From positions 62,001 to 126,000 of the forward strand of contig SVFK01000002.1 of the NCBI GenBank assembly GCA_015056915.1: a stretch of DNA of 64,000 nt. The letters are read 5' to 3'. Each line of letters begins with the position of its first letter. Positions within the stretch are counted from its first letter, which is position 1. Source of the stretch: Lachnospiraceae bacterium. GTDB taxonomy: Bacteria > Bacillota > Clostridia > Lachnospirales > Lachnospiraceae. The notes below the pieces were generated by a model that made no database searches, was not told the DNA's origin, and was given only the letters and a program-made list of their open reading frames with translations. Position numbers and translations under genes: made by a program. Of the stretch, positions 50,955 to 60,082 are shown in pieces.

Positions 50955-51440
50955 TTATTTATTATTCATCATTTCCATTATTTGAGACAGATCTATACCC
51001 GAGAAATCAGGCATGCCGGACATTCCGGCAAGTCCCGACAGAATATCCATACCCCCATCGGCATTATCTGCCCCCTCAGGGAACAGATCCTTCATCATTT
51101 GTATCATTTCCATCATGCCCTGCATGCTTTCAAAGGTTTGAAACATGCTTTTAAACTGATTGATTTTGTCCCTTTGCGGAGTTTCGCAAAGGGGTAGAAG
51201 CTCGTCGCATAGTTTGGTGGTTTCCATAGTATCTTCATGAGGAAGTCCGCACAGGGCCGCATTCGGGTGTGTTTGAAAAAAGGAAAGCGTATACTGCAAT
51301 TCCATAAACTTTATGTATACGGCAAAGCTTTTTTGCATGGGGGGAGTTAGATAAGTAATCAAAACCTTAAGCATCTGAATGCTGTTTGTTGTAAAAAGTG
51401 TATCAAAGACAGCGATCTTATCTATACTCTTGTCTTCCAT
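50955..51440 (-). CDS. Uncharacterised protein with Met/Gly-rich C-terminus
   Basis: 161-aa ORF MEDKSIDKIAVFDTLFTTNSIQMLKVLITYL...; good RBS (GGAGGCCACC) upstream. Confidence 0.75.
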   Translation of the reverse strand: MEDKSIDKIAVFDTLFTTNSIQMLKVLITYLTPPMQKSFAVYIKFMELQYTLSFFQTHPNAALCGLPHEDTMETTKLCDELLPLCETPQRDKINQFKSMFQTFESMQGMMEMIQMMKDLFPEGADNADGGMDILSGLAGMSGMPDFSGIDLSQIMEMMNNK

Positions 51441-51536
51441 GGTGGCCTCCCGAGTGCGTTTTTTATTATCCTATGAAGCTTTCACAGCTCTTATTCATAC
51501 TAGAAACAAGCATTGATTTTCTGAATAAATTGTCTT

Positions 51537-51566
51537 TAGAAAATAGGCCCCCGAAAGGGCCTATTT
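51537..51566 (-). terminator. Terminator for the Cys-rich gene
   Basis: On the - strand: AAATAGGCCC-tttcgg-GGGCCTATTTTCT. Confidence 0.8.
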
Positions 51567-51586
51567 GTAGAGCTGTCAAAAAATGA

Positions 51587-51853
51587 TTAGCAGCAGCCGT
51601 TACCACAGCCGTTGTTGTTGCCGCACAGGCAGGAGATAAGCAGAATCCAGATTAACCATTCGCAGCAATCGTTTCCACAACCGCAGCCGTTATTGTTATT
51701 GCTTCCGCCCAGAATGCCGTTGTTGTTACCGCAGCCTCCGCAGAATACTAATAAAAGAATAATCCAGATACAGCTTCCGCCGAAGCCGCTGTTATTGTTG
51801 TAAGAACAGCTATTGTTGTTACAACCACAGTTTGTAGCAGTTAAATCGCTCAT
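51587..51853 (-). CDS. Cys/Asn/Gly-rich small membrane-associated protein (high-cysteine chorion-like family)
   Basis: MSDLTATNCGCNNNSCSYNNNSGFGGSCIWIILLLVFCGGCGNNN...CCEWLIWILLISCLCGNNNGCGNGCC; RBS GGAGG; own terminator. Confidence 0.7.
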   Translation of the reverse strand: MSDLTATNCGCNNNSCSYNNNSGFGGSCIWIILLLVFCGGCGNNNGILGGSNNNNGCGCGNDCCEWLIWILLISCLCGNNNGCGNGCC

Positions 51854-52009
51854 TTTGTTGCCTCCAATGTTTTATTTATGGTTTATTGTATGCGCATTGG
51901 CATGTCAATGTTTCTAAAAAAAATTATTTAATGTTGCATTAATTTGAACATATAGTAAAATAGAAGTATGATATTATTGCAATAAGTATGGTTAGTTTAA
52001 GGATAGAGT

Positions 52010-53146
52010 ATGGCACAGAAGATTTATATTGTGGAAGGACGGCAATTTCGTACAGAAGTTGATTATAATCGTGCTCTACATGATAAGGAGATAATGGAAC
52101 GGTTGCGTAAGCAGACCGGTGGATATAATGCAACACAGCTGAGACAGCTGAAAGAAGAGGTACATAACGGGAAATACAAATTTCTGACACTTCTGGGACA
52201 GGATTTTGAGGATGAGTTGGATGAGATGATAAAGGGTACTGCCTCAAGTACTTCTGCAAAAGGCAAAAGTGAAAAGGGAAGCAGCCGTACAAAGCTTTCT
52301 AAGGAGGCTGCGGCAGCCCTTGATGAGGTGGCAAGAGAAGAACTAAAACGGCAGGAAAAACGCAGAAAGCAGATAGGGTTTTTGTGCAGTATCATAGGAA
52401 TTATTTGTCTGAGTTATTTCGGTATGTATTTATACTATGATTACAAGACCCGTAGCAGCTATGAAATGTTGAGTGAGCTAAAAGAAAAGCCACCGATAGT
52501 ACAAGCCCAAGCAGAATCCACCGTATCGTATACCAGAGATACAACAGATAAAGTACAGCGAGAAGTACTGGATGAATATAAAAATTTATTAAATAAAAAT
52601 AAAAAGCTAATTGGATGGATAAAAATTGACGATACAAATATAGATTACCCTGTAATGCAGACTTCGGATAATGAATATTATCTGGATCACAATTTAAATC
52701 AGGAATATGACAAGAACGGTTCCATTTTTATGGATAAGGATTGTGACGTAGTAAACCCCAGTACCAACTATATCTTGTATGGTCATCATATGAAGAGCGG
52801 TAAGATGTTTGGGGACTTGGACGAGTATAGCAGCAAAGAATACTATGAGGAGCATCCATACATCCAGTTTGATACCATCTATGAAAAGGGAACCTATCAG
52901 GTGATGTATGTATTCCGTTCAAGGGTATACAGTGAAGAAGAAATTGTTTTTAAGTACTATCAGTTCATTGATGCATTCAGTGAACAGGAATTTAATTCCA
53001 ATATGCAGGAAATGGCAGCGTTATCCCTATATGATACGGGTGTAACGGCTGAGTATGGAGACCGGCTTCTGACTCTTTCCACCTGTGATTATCAGGAGGA
53101 GGACGGCAGATTTGTAGTGGTAGCCAAAAAGATTGCGAAGGAGTAG
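52010..53146 (+). CDS. Class B sortase
   Basis: IGWIKIDDTNIDYPVMQTSDNEYYLDHNLNQEYDKNGSIFMD, NYILYGHHMKSGKMFGDL (His), LLTLSTCDY (Cys); N-terminal TM. Confidence 0.93.
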   Translation: MAQKIYIVEGRQFRTEVDYNRALHDKEIMERLRKQTGGYNATQLRQLKEEVHNGKYKFLTLLGQDFEDELDEMIKGTASSTSAKGKSEKGSSRTKLSKEAAAALDEVAREELKRQEKRRKQIGFLCSIIGIICLSYFGMYLYYDYKTRSSYEMLSELKEKPPIVQAQAESTVSYTRDTTDKVQREVLDEYKNLLNKNKKLIGWIKIDDTNIDYPVMQTSDNEYYLDHNLNQEYDKNGSIFMDKDCDVVNPSTNYILYGHHMKSGKMFGDLDEYSSKEYYEEHPYIQFDTIYEKGTYQVMYVFRSRVYSEEEIVFKYYQFIDAFSEQEFNSNMQEMAALSLYDTGVTAEYGDRLLTLSTCDYQEEDGRFVVVAKKIAKE

Positions 53147-53151
53147 ATAGA

Positions 53152-56100
53152 ATGGCTAAGGCTTCTAAGAAAAACAATAGAAAAAAGAGAAAAGTAATAA
53201 GAAAAACATTGGGAACCCTGTTTTTGGCATCTGCTATTTTAGTGGCAGCGATTCCGGTGGAGGGATTGGAAGCATCTGACGGAAGTACTGCCAGAAGCAC
53301 AAGAACAGAAGAATACAAGGTAACGATAGAACAGGCGGATACTAAGATTCCGACCATAACACCGGAGGAACCCATTTACACTACCGCAGACGGTACCTAT
53401 CAGTTTGCGTATGTAAGTACATCAGGCTCCAATCAGAAGTTTGCAGTTATTCTGGGATACAATAAGCTCAATGTATTGGAAGGCAATAGGCTCTCTATTC
53501 CGGAATCAGTGGACGCTTATGTACAATATACCTATAGTATGGGTACCACGAGAGGTTATGTGGCTGTAGGAAAAGCGAACAACCCGCTTTTCTATGAATA
53601 CACGTGGACAGAATATCAGGATGAAGAAGTGGTGGATCCGGAAACAGGAGAGACTACTGTAAATCAGATACCGATTCTAAAGGGCGAGCTTCGCCCCTGC
53701 TATGTGGAAGATATTGCGAACTGGCAGGATACGGATTTGGAAGAATTTTATTTTGAAAAATCCGGTTCCAACAGTACCAGTAGTGCTACCAACAATACCT
53801 ATGAAAACTTTGCCAAAACTACTACTGAGGACTATCAGCGTATTCAGGGCGCAGAGGTCAGATATATCGGTAATCAGTACCTGACAGAGGAGGATGGTAA
53901 CTGGAAGGTTGAGGCAGACAATTTTGTTACGGAAGATACTTGTGAAATGGGTATCTTTGCAGACTGTGGTAATATCGTAGATTTACAGGTGGGCGAGAAG
54001 CTGCTTGGTATCGGTAATTATGCGTTCTGGCATTGTACCGGTCTCAAGAGTATTTCCTTAGGAAATGGTGTTAATACCATCGGTAATGGCGCGTTCAGTG
54101 ATTGCGCCAATATGCAGACCATCAGCATGCCTGTCAACTCTAATATCAGTATAATCGGAAGCCAGGCCTTTTATAATTGTAGAGCACTTCAAAGCTTTGT
54201 GATGCCGGCATCCGTATCCAAAATCGGTGATTCTGCTTTTGAAGGCTGTACCACTATGTCAAGTGTTGACTTGTGTAGTGCCGGTCAAAACAACGTACTT
54301 ACTGAGTTGGGCTGGGATTTGTTTAAGAATTGTGAATCCTTAAAATCTATCACCTTCCCAGCAGCCTATGCGGAAACGGTTGATATTTCCATGTTTGAGG
54401 GCTGTAAGAATCTACGATTTATTACAGCACAGAATAAGAATTTAAGCTTTACGGAGGAAGACGGAATATATACCTTTGATAAGTTTAAAGAGATGCTGGC
54501 AGAGGAGCCTGTGGCAGGTACCTTCTATTTTGAAGGCTTCAGAGGCTCTGCGTTGCATGATTTTGCTAAAAAGTATTGCTTTGCCTTCAGTTACATCAAT
54601 TCTGACGAAGGTGAATTTTATAAAGAGGATCGCTATGAGCTTACCGTGGAGGATGAGGATACCGGTGGAAAGACAACTTATGTGGTGAATTCCTCCAATC
54701 AGCTGATTGCAAGCTCCTTTGAGGGCAATGTGGCCACTCTTGATATTCCCAGTCAGATTGGTCCTTACGGTATCAGTAAGATTGAATCAGGAGTGTTCCA
54801 GAATAAGTGTAATCTTCTTGAGGTTACTATTCCTGCTACAGTGAAGGAGATTGCAGAAAATGCGTTTAAGGGCTGTCATAATCTGGCAAATGTGATTTTT
54901 GAATCCGGTGATATTACCATAGGTACGGATGCTTTCAAGACGCAGGAGAATACCGCGCATACCTGTGGCGGTACGGTAGAAACCGTAAGCGATAACACCC
55001 CGCTTGTACGGTTGCATTTTACAGGACCTATATCTACCACATCCGGTCCCTTTAACTATGCAATGAGCAGTAGTGGAAGATACAATGCAACAGGACAGAA
55101 GGAAAGTTTTATTACCTACTATAGCGGTTGGCCGCAGAATCTGGAAGTAAGATATAATTATGATGCTTCCACCGGAAACGGTAAAAGTGAATTGGTAGAT
55201 TTTCCTGCATTTACAGAATTGCAGGGTAAATATACGCAGGCTAATTATGCCTATATTACCTCAGAGCATGAGGAAGCGGCAGACAAAGCCTTGGAACAGT
55301 ACAGAAATGATCCTGTAAATATGACGGAGAATCAGCGTGCCATTATTAATGCTGCATTAGCTCTTGAGATTCCGGAAGGAATACAAAGTATTAGAGCAGG
55401 CTTGTTCCAGGAGAAGGAAGCCAGTGACGGAAGTAATATCAAAAAGACGATTACAGCCTATGGCTTAGACGATATTCAATCGGCTGCGTTTGCAGACTGT
55501 AACAGCTTAAAAGAGGTTACTTTGCTGGGAGATACTACGACTATCGGCGAGTACGCATTTGATGGATGTAGCAGTCTTGATACAGTGTCAATACTTGGCA
55601 ATACGCAGACTATTGAGGATTACGCTTTCAATGATTGTACAAAGCTGCAAAATGTTTCCGTATCAGATACGGTAAACTCTTTGGGTATTCGTCCTTTTGC
55701 AGGATGTGAAACGTTAAGTAATGTTAATTTCCAGAATAATCCTGATTATATATGTGAGAATTCCATTATTTTCGGATTGAAAAACGGAGTAAAGGATTCC
55801 ATTGTGCAGTGTCTGGAGGGCAGAGAGTCCAAATATGTTCGTTCTTCGGATGTTGCCGGTGTTACCAGCTTGGAGCCGGAAGCATTTATGGGAACAAGCG
55901 TAAAGGAAGTGGATTTGACAGACACTACAGTAAGTGTGATTCCTACCAGAGCATTTGCGGACACAAGTGAACTTCGAACTGTAAAATTACCTTATACATG
56001 TCAGATGCTTTCTGATTATGTGTTCGAGGACAGTAATGTGGACTATATTGAGGCACCTGTTGCTCTGACATTGTTAGACCAGAATGCATTTGCTGATTTG

Positions 56101-57840
56101 CTGAGAGCGAATAGCGAGGTTACCATTTGTTGTGAGCCGGATAGCTATATTGATCAATACGCTAAGCTGAATGGCTTTGACACTACGGAAATGCCCATAG
56201 AGAGATATTATACTGTATCTTTCTGGGATTGGGATGAAACACTGGGAAAGAATGTACTGGTAAAGGAACAGGATGTGCTTAGTGGTAAGGATGCTGAGCC
56301 TCCTACACCTGCCGGCAAAGCGGGATATGTATTCTCCAAGTGGGACCCTGACTATAAGGAAATTTATGAAGATACCTTCTGTATGGCAGTGTATGATACA
56401 GAACCGGAAGATTATAACAAGTTTAAGGTTGTATTCCAGGATTATGACGGTACGGAATTGAAGGTGGTATATGTAGAGGCAGGCGGCACTGCGGAGCCTC
56501 CTTCTGATCCTTCAAGAGAAGGATATACCTTTAGTGGCTGGGACCGTGTGCTCACCAATATTCAGGAAAGCTTTACTACAAAGGCTGTGTACGATGAAAT
56601 TCCTGAAGGCAAATTTGTGGTGCGCTATATTGACAGGGACGACAATGTTATTTATACGGCACTTGTGAGTGCAGGAGAAGATGCACCATCAATTCAGGTT
56701 CCTGAAGTGGAAGGTTATGTGTTTACCGGATGGAGACCCGCGATTACCGGAATTACAAAGGATACGGATGCCTATGCGCAGTATGAAAAGATTGATGCTG
56801 ACGGTAGTGGCAATGGAAGCGGCGATGGCTCCGGCAATGGCTCCGGCAATGGCTCCGGCAATGGAAGCGGCGATGGCTCCGGTAATGGAAGCGGTGATGG
56901 TAGTGGCAATGGAAGCGGTGATGGCTCCGGTAACGGAAATGGTACGGACGCAACATCTAAAACATATATTTTGACAGTAAAAGGAGGTAGTGGTTCCGGT
57001 AGTTATGTGGCAGGTTCACAGCCTATCATTATCGCAAATGATCCTCCGGCAGGACAGGAATTTGCCAGCTGGACAGTGGAACCCTCTACAGTTACCATTG
57101 CAAGTAAGGTGTTATCAGCGACGGTTATTACCATGCCGGCAGAAAATGTTACAATTACTGCCAACTATAAAGCAAAGACGGGCGGTTCTGGAAATTCAGG
57201 AGACGGAAGTACCTCCGGTTCTGATAGCAACAAGCCCAATAGTAATGCCGGCACCAATGCGGGTGGTACTACAGTAGTTATTGACAAGAACGGTTTGTCT
57301 AATACCGGTGTGGTATCTGCAACCGTAAACGGTTCCTCTGATAATTTTACCATTAAAATTACGGAGAGCAGTGCTGCGGCAGAGGCGGCTGTAAAGGCAT
57401 TAATGGCAGAATACGGTGACTTGACTAACATCAAGTATTTCCCTATGGATATTAGCTTGTATGATTCTGCAGGAAATAAGAAAATTACGGATACCAGAGG
57501 CTTGTCTATCAGTATTACATTGCCATTACCGGATTCCTTGATTACATACGCCGGTAATAATAAGGTTGCAGGCATTGTAAACGACAGGCTGGATAAGCTG
57601 GATGCGAAGTTTACAACGATTTCAGGTGTATCCTGTGTTATCTTTACAGCGGAGCATTTTTCACCTTATGTGATTTATGTGGATACGAATAATTTAACAG
57701 CGGGAACCGTGGCGGATTCTACTCCGAAAACCGGTGACGGCATCCACCCGAAATGGTTCCTGTCAATCGGACTTGCCTGCATAGCTATTGTTCTCTTTGT
57801 GAAAAAGGACAAGAAGGTATTACGTCAGGCTACAGTGTAG
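53152..57840 (+). CDS. Large BspA-like leucine-rich-repeat surface protein with InlB-type repeats and C-terminal sorting signal
   Basis: Signal peptide; LRR_5 repeats (IGNYAFWHCTGLKSISLGNGVNTIGNGAFSDC); YTVSFWDWDE..SGKDAEPPTPAGKAGYVFSKWD repeats; C-terminus TPKTGDGIHPKWFLSIGLACIAIVLFVKKDKK. Confidence 0.88.
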   Translation: MAKASKKNNRKKRKVIRKTLGTLFLASAILVAAIPVEGLEASDGSTARSTRTEEYKVTIEQADTKIPTITPEEPIYTTADGTYQFAYVSTSGSNQKFAVILGYNKLNVLEGNRLSIPESVDAYVQYTYSMGTTRGYVAVGKANNPLFYEYTWTEYQDEEVVDPETGETTVNQIPILKGELRPCYVEDIANWQDTDLEEFYFEKSGSNSTSSATNNTYENFAKTTTEDYQRIQGAEVRYIGNQYLTEEDGNWKVEADNFVTEDTCEMGIFADCGNIVDLQVGEKLLGIGNYAFWHCTGLKSISLGNGVNTIGNGAFSDCANMQTISMPVNSNISIIGSQAFYNCRALQSFVMPASVSKIGDSAFEGCTTMSSVDLCSAGQNNVLTELGWDLFKNCESLKSITFPAAYAETVDISMFEGCKNLRFITAQNKNLSFTEEDGIYTFDKFKEMLAEEPVAGTFYFEGFRGSALHDFAKKYCFAFSYINSDEGEFYKEDRYELTVEDEDTGGKTTYVVNSSNQLIASSFEGNVATLDIPSQIGPYGISKIESGVFQNKCNLLEVTIPATVKEIAENAFKGCHNLANVIFESGDITIGTDAFKTQENTAHTCGGTVETVSDNTPLVRLHFTGPISTTSGPFNYAMSSSGRYNATGQKESFITYYSGWPQNLEVRYNYDASTGNGKSELVDFPAFTELQGKYTQANYAYITSEHEEAADKALEQYRNDPVNMTENQRAIINAALALEIPEGIQSIRAGLFQEKEASDGSNIKKTITAYGLDDIQSAAFADCNSLKEVTLLGDTTTIGEYAFDGCSSLDTVSILGNTQTIEDYAFNDCTKLQNVSVSDTVNSLGIRPFAGCETLSNVNFQNNPDYICENSIIFGLKNGVKDSIVQCLEGRESKYVRSSDVAGVTSLEPEAFMGTSVKEVDLTDTTVSVIPTRAFADTSELRTVKLPYTCQMLSDYVFEDSNVDYIEAPVALTLLDQNAFADLLRANSEVTICCEPDSYIDQYAKLNGFDTTEMPIERYYTVSFWDWDETLGKNVLVKEQDVLSGKDAEPPTPAGKAGYVFSKWDPDYKEIYEDTFCMAVYDTEPEDYNKFKVVFQDYDGTELKVVYVEAGGTAEPPSDPSREGYTFSGWDRVLTNIQESFTTKAVYDEIPEGKFVVRYIDRDDNVIYTALVSAGEDAPSIQVPEVEGYVFTGWRPAITGITKDTDAYAQYEKIDADGSGNGSGDGSGNGSGNGSGNGSGDGSGNGSGDGSGNGSGDGSGNGNGTDATSKTYILTVKGGSGSGSYVAGSQPIIIANDPPAGQEFASWTVEPSTVTIASKVLSATVITMPAENVTITANYKAKTGGSGNSGDGSTSGSDSNKPNSNAGTNAGGTTVVIDKNGLSNTGVVSATVNGSSDNFTIKITESSAAAEAAVKALMAEYGDLTNIKYFPMDISLYDSAGNKKITDTRGLSISITLPLPDSLITYAGNNKVAGIVNDRLDKLDAKFTTISGVSCVIFTAEHFSPYVIYVDTNNLTAGTVADSTPKTGDGIHPKWFLSIGLACIAIVLFVKKDKKVLRQATV
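56803..56943 (+). repeat. In-frame short tandem repeat encoding (GSGN/GSGD)n
   Basis: Tandem 12-nt units GGCTCCGGCAAT / GGAAGCGGCGAT; protein DGSGNGSGDGSGNGSGNGSGNGSGDGSGNGSGDGSGNGSGDGSGNGNG. Confidence 0.9.
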
Positions 57841-57911
57841 AGAAGAGAAAAGGGTTGAAGTAAATGTGGCAGGCTTCACTGCCATAAGTAAAAAGAAAGT
57901 ATGGAAGGCAT

Positions 57912-60002
57912 ATGAAGAGAAAGAGAAAGCTGTTCGGTATACTGTTTATTATAACGGCACTACTCATAATGCAGATTCCAGTAGCGGAAGCAGATGCGGC
58001 AACATCTGCTTCTGATTTTAAAGTGGAAGGCGATACCTTGGTAAAGTATCAGGGTACAGAGAAAAGTGTAACGGTTCCCAATACAGTGGAAGTAATCGGT
58101 GAGGATGCTTTTGAAGGCAATACGAATATTGAACGTGTGGTACTTCCCAATTCGGTTACCAGAATCGATGCTTATGCATTCTGGGGCTGTGAAAATCTGG
58201 AAAGCGTCATATTGGGCGATGGCTTAATTGAGGTCGGAGATTATGTTTTTGCTAACTGCAAGGGCTTAAAAACCATGTCTATTCCTTCTAATATCAGAAG
58301 TATTGGTATTCAGGCATTTGTAGACTGTGTCAACATGACGGATATTGATATTCCACCTGAGGTTATAAGTATCCATGATACGGCTTTTGATGGCTGCTAT
58401 AGACTGATGATTCATGCGGAAGTGGGAAGTATAGCAGATAAGTATGCCAAGGAATTCTATGAAAAGCAAAAGGAAATGCCGGAATACGAGGATGTTGCTG
58501 ATTATGAATCGGATGAGGAGAATACTGAGGATAAGGATGCAGATGATAAGACCAATTCTTCTGATTCGTCGGAAACAGTTACAGGAGCAACTATCGGTTC
58601 CACTAAAGTCGTTGGTAATCAGGCCGTCGTTTTTGTTGACAACACCAACCTGGAAGTTCTAGAGGGAAAAGAGAATACAGAAGTGTTGGAAACTACAAAA
58701 CAGGATGAAGAAATATCTGTACAGGGTATTCCGAAATATACGATAGTGGATGAGACTGTGGTTGCCGATCAGGCATATTACCGAAGCAAGAATTTAGAGG
58801 CTGTAACATTGCCGGAAGGAATTAAGGAAATCGGTCAGTTTGCATTTGCAAGAAGTTCTGTTAAGGAAATATTACTGCCTGATGGTGTTGAAACCATTGG
58901 ATATGGTGCTTTCTATCATTGCGATGCTTTGACGAAGATAGAATTGCCTCAGACAATTACCAATGTGGAACCCAAGACATTCACTCATACTGCATGGGTC
59001 GATTCTTTTATACAAAATGGAACGGAAGATTTTTTGGTCAGCGGCGGTGTCCTTGTGGCATATCGCGGCAATCATCAACAAGTTACCATACCTGAGGGGG
59101 TAAGAGTCATTGCAGGAGAAGCGTTTGCAGGACATTCGGAGATTAGCGAGCTTACGTTGCCGAATAGTCTGGTGACGATTGGTGAGGCGGCTTTTGAAAA
59201 TTGTACAGGACTTAAGAACGTATTTTGGGGAGAACAGCTTCAACAGATTAAGGACAGAGCATTTGTGGGATGTGCAATTACGACAGCGACTCTTCCTGCA
59301 TCGGTAGAAGAAATGGGCTTAAAGGCATTTGATGAAAAGGTGGAGCTGAAATACGGTGGAGGTCATATACCGGCGCAGACCATAGAAACGTCTGCCCAAA
59401 GATTGTCAAATGAGTCTTACAGACCATGTAAGGATGAAACAGATGAGGCAGGCGTGACGGTATATGGAGTAGAGCATGCATATGCACATCTGGAGGGGGC
59501 TGCAAGAAGCTATTCTCTTACGATAGCAGAAACGGCAGATAAGACTAATATTGAGAAGGCGTTTTCCAGAAATCTGCAAAGTGAAATGCCTGTAGATGTG
59601 GTTATTTATGATTTGTTGCTTACAGATAACAGTGGCATCCCGATTACGAAGCTGGGCAAACAACCGATTCAGGTGACATTGCCGGTGCCGGAGAGTCTTG
59701 CCGCTCAGAATTTGCGATTATTTGTTGTTGACAGAAACGGACAGCTTGAAGAATTACCGGTAGAGAGAGTGAAGCTGGACGGAGTAGATAGCTTCCGCTT
59801 TACTACCAATTATGTATCTCAGATAGCTTTATCGGGCAACGGCACTCATTTTGATGAGTCTTATATTTTGGAGGAAACTACAAGTATTGTGAGTATGAGT
59901 GGTGCCCCTCAAAAGTCCCCTTCTGTATTGCCGCCCCTTCAGTGGGGAGTGGCAGGCATTCTTACACTGGTCGGTATATGCTGTATATTTTGGAAACGAT
60001 AA
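57912..60002 (+). CDS. BspA-like leucine-rich-repeat protein, membrane-anchored
   Basis: Signal peptide, LRR_5 repeats (VEVIGEDAFEGNTNIERVVLPNSVTRIDAYAFWGCENLESVIL), C-terminal TM WGVAGILTLVGICCIFWKR. Confidence 0.85.
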   Translation: MKRKRKLFGILFIITALLIMQIPVAEADAATSASDFKVEGDTLVKYQGTEKSVTVPNTVEVIGEDAFEGNTNIERVVLPNSVTRIDAYAFWGCENLESVILGDGLIEVGDYVFANCKGLKTMSIPSNIRSIGIQAFVDCVNMTDIDIPPEVISIHDTAFDGCYRLMIHAEVGSIADKYAKEFYEKQKEMPEYEDVADYESDEENTEDKDADDKTNSSDSSETVTGATIGSTKVVGNQAVVFVDNTNLEVLEGKENTEVLETTKQDEEISVQGIPKYTIVDETVVADQAYYRSKNLEAVTLPEGIKEIGQFAFARSSVKEILLPDGVETIGYGAFYHCDALTKIELPQTITNVEPKTFTHTAWVDSFIQNGTEDFLVSGGVLVAYRGNHQQVTIPEGVRVIAGEAFAGHSEISELTLPNSLVTIGEAAFENCTGLKNVFWGEQLQQIKDRAFVGCAITTATLPASVEEMGLKAFDEKVELKYGGGHIPAQTIETSAQRLSNESYRPCKDETDEAGVTVYGVEHAYAHLEGAARSYSLTIAETADKTNIEKAFSRNLQSEMPVDVVIYDLLLTDNSGIPITKLGKQPIQVTLPVPESLAAQNLRLFVVDRNGQLEELPVERVKLDGVDSFRFTTNYVSQIALSGNGTHFDESYILEETTSIVSMSGAPQKSPSVLPPLQWGVAGILTLVGICCIFWKR

Positions 60003-60036
60003 AAATAGAAAATTTTATAAGCTGTAACGGTTTATC

Positions 60037-60074
60037 ATCCCCGGCATAAAATACATTAAATTTATGCCGGGGAT
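60037..60074. promoter_or_regulatory. 14-bp perfect hairpin immediately before the S8 protease start codon
   Basis: ATCCCCGGCATAAA-atacattaaa-TTTATGCCGGGGAT; the right arm contains GGGGA about 9 nt before ATG 60083. Confidence 0.7.
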
Positions 60075-60082
60075 TGTGTGTT

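Noticed and set aside
56803-56943. Possible CRISPR or noncoding repeat
   Set aside because: In-frame coding repeat for a Gly/Ser/Asn/Asp linker, with no spacers.
56669-56974. ORFs in alternate frames across the GSG repeat (101 aa + and 67 aa -)
   Set aside because: Artefacts of translating a tandem repeat in other frames (poly MAPAMEA and HHRFHCR patterns).
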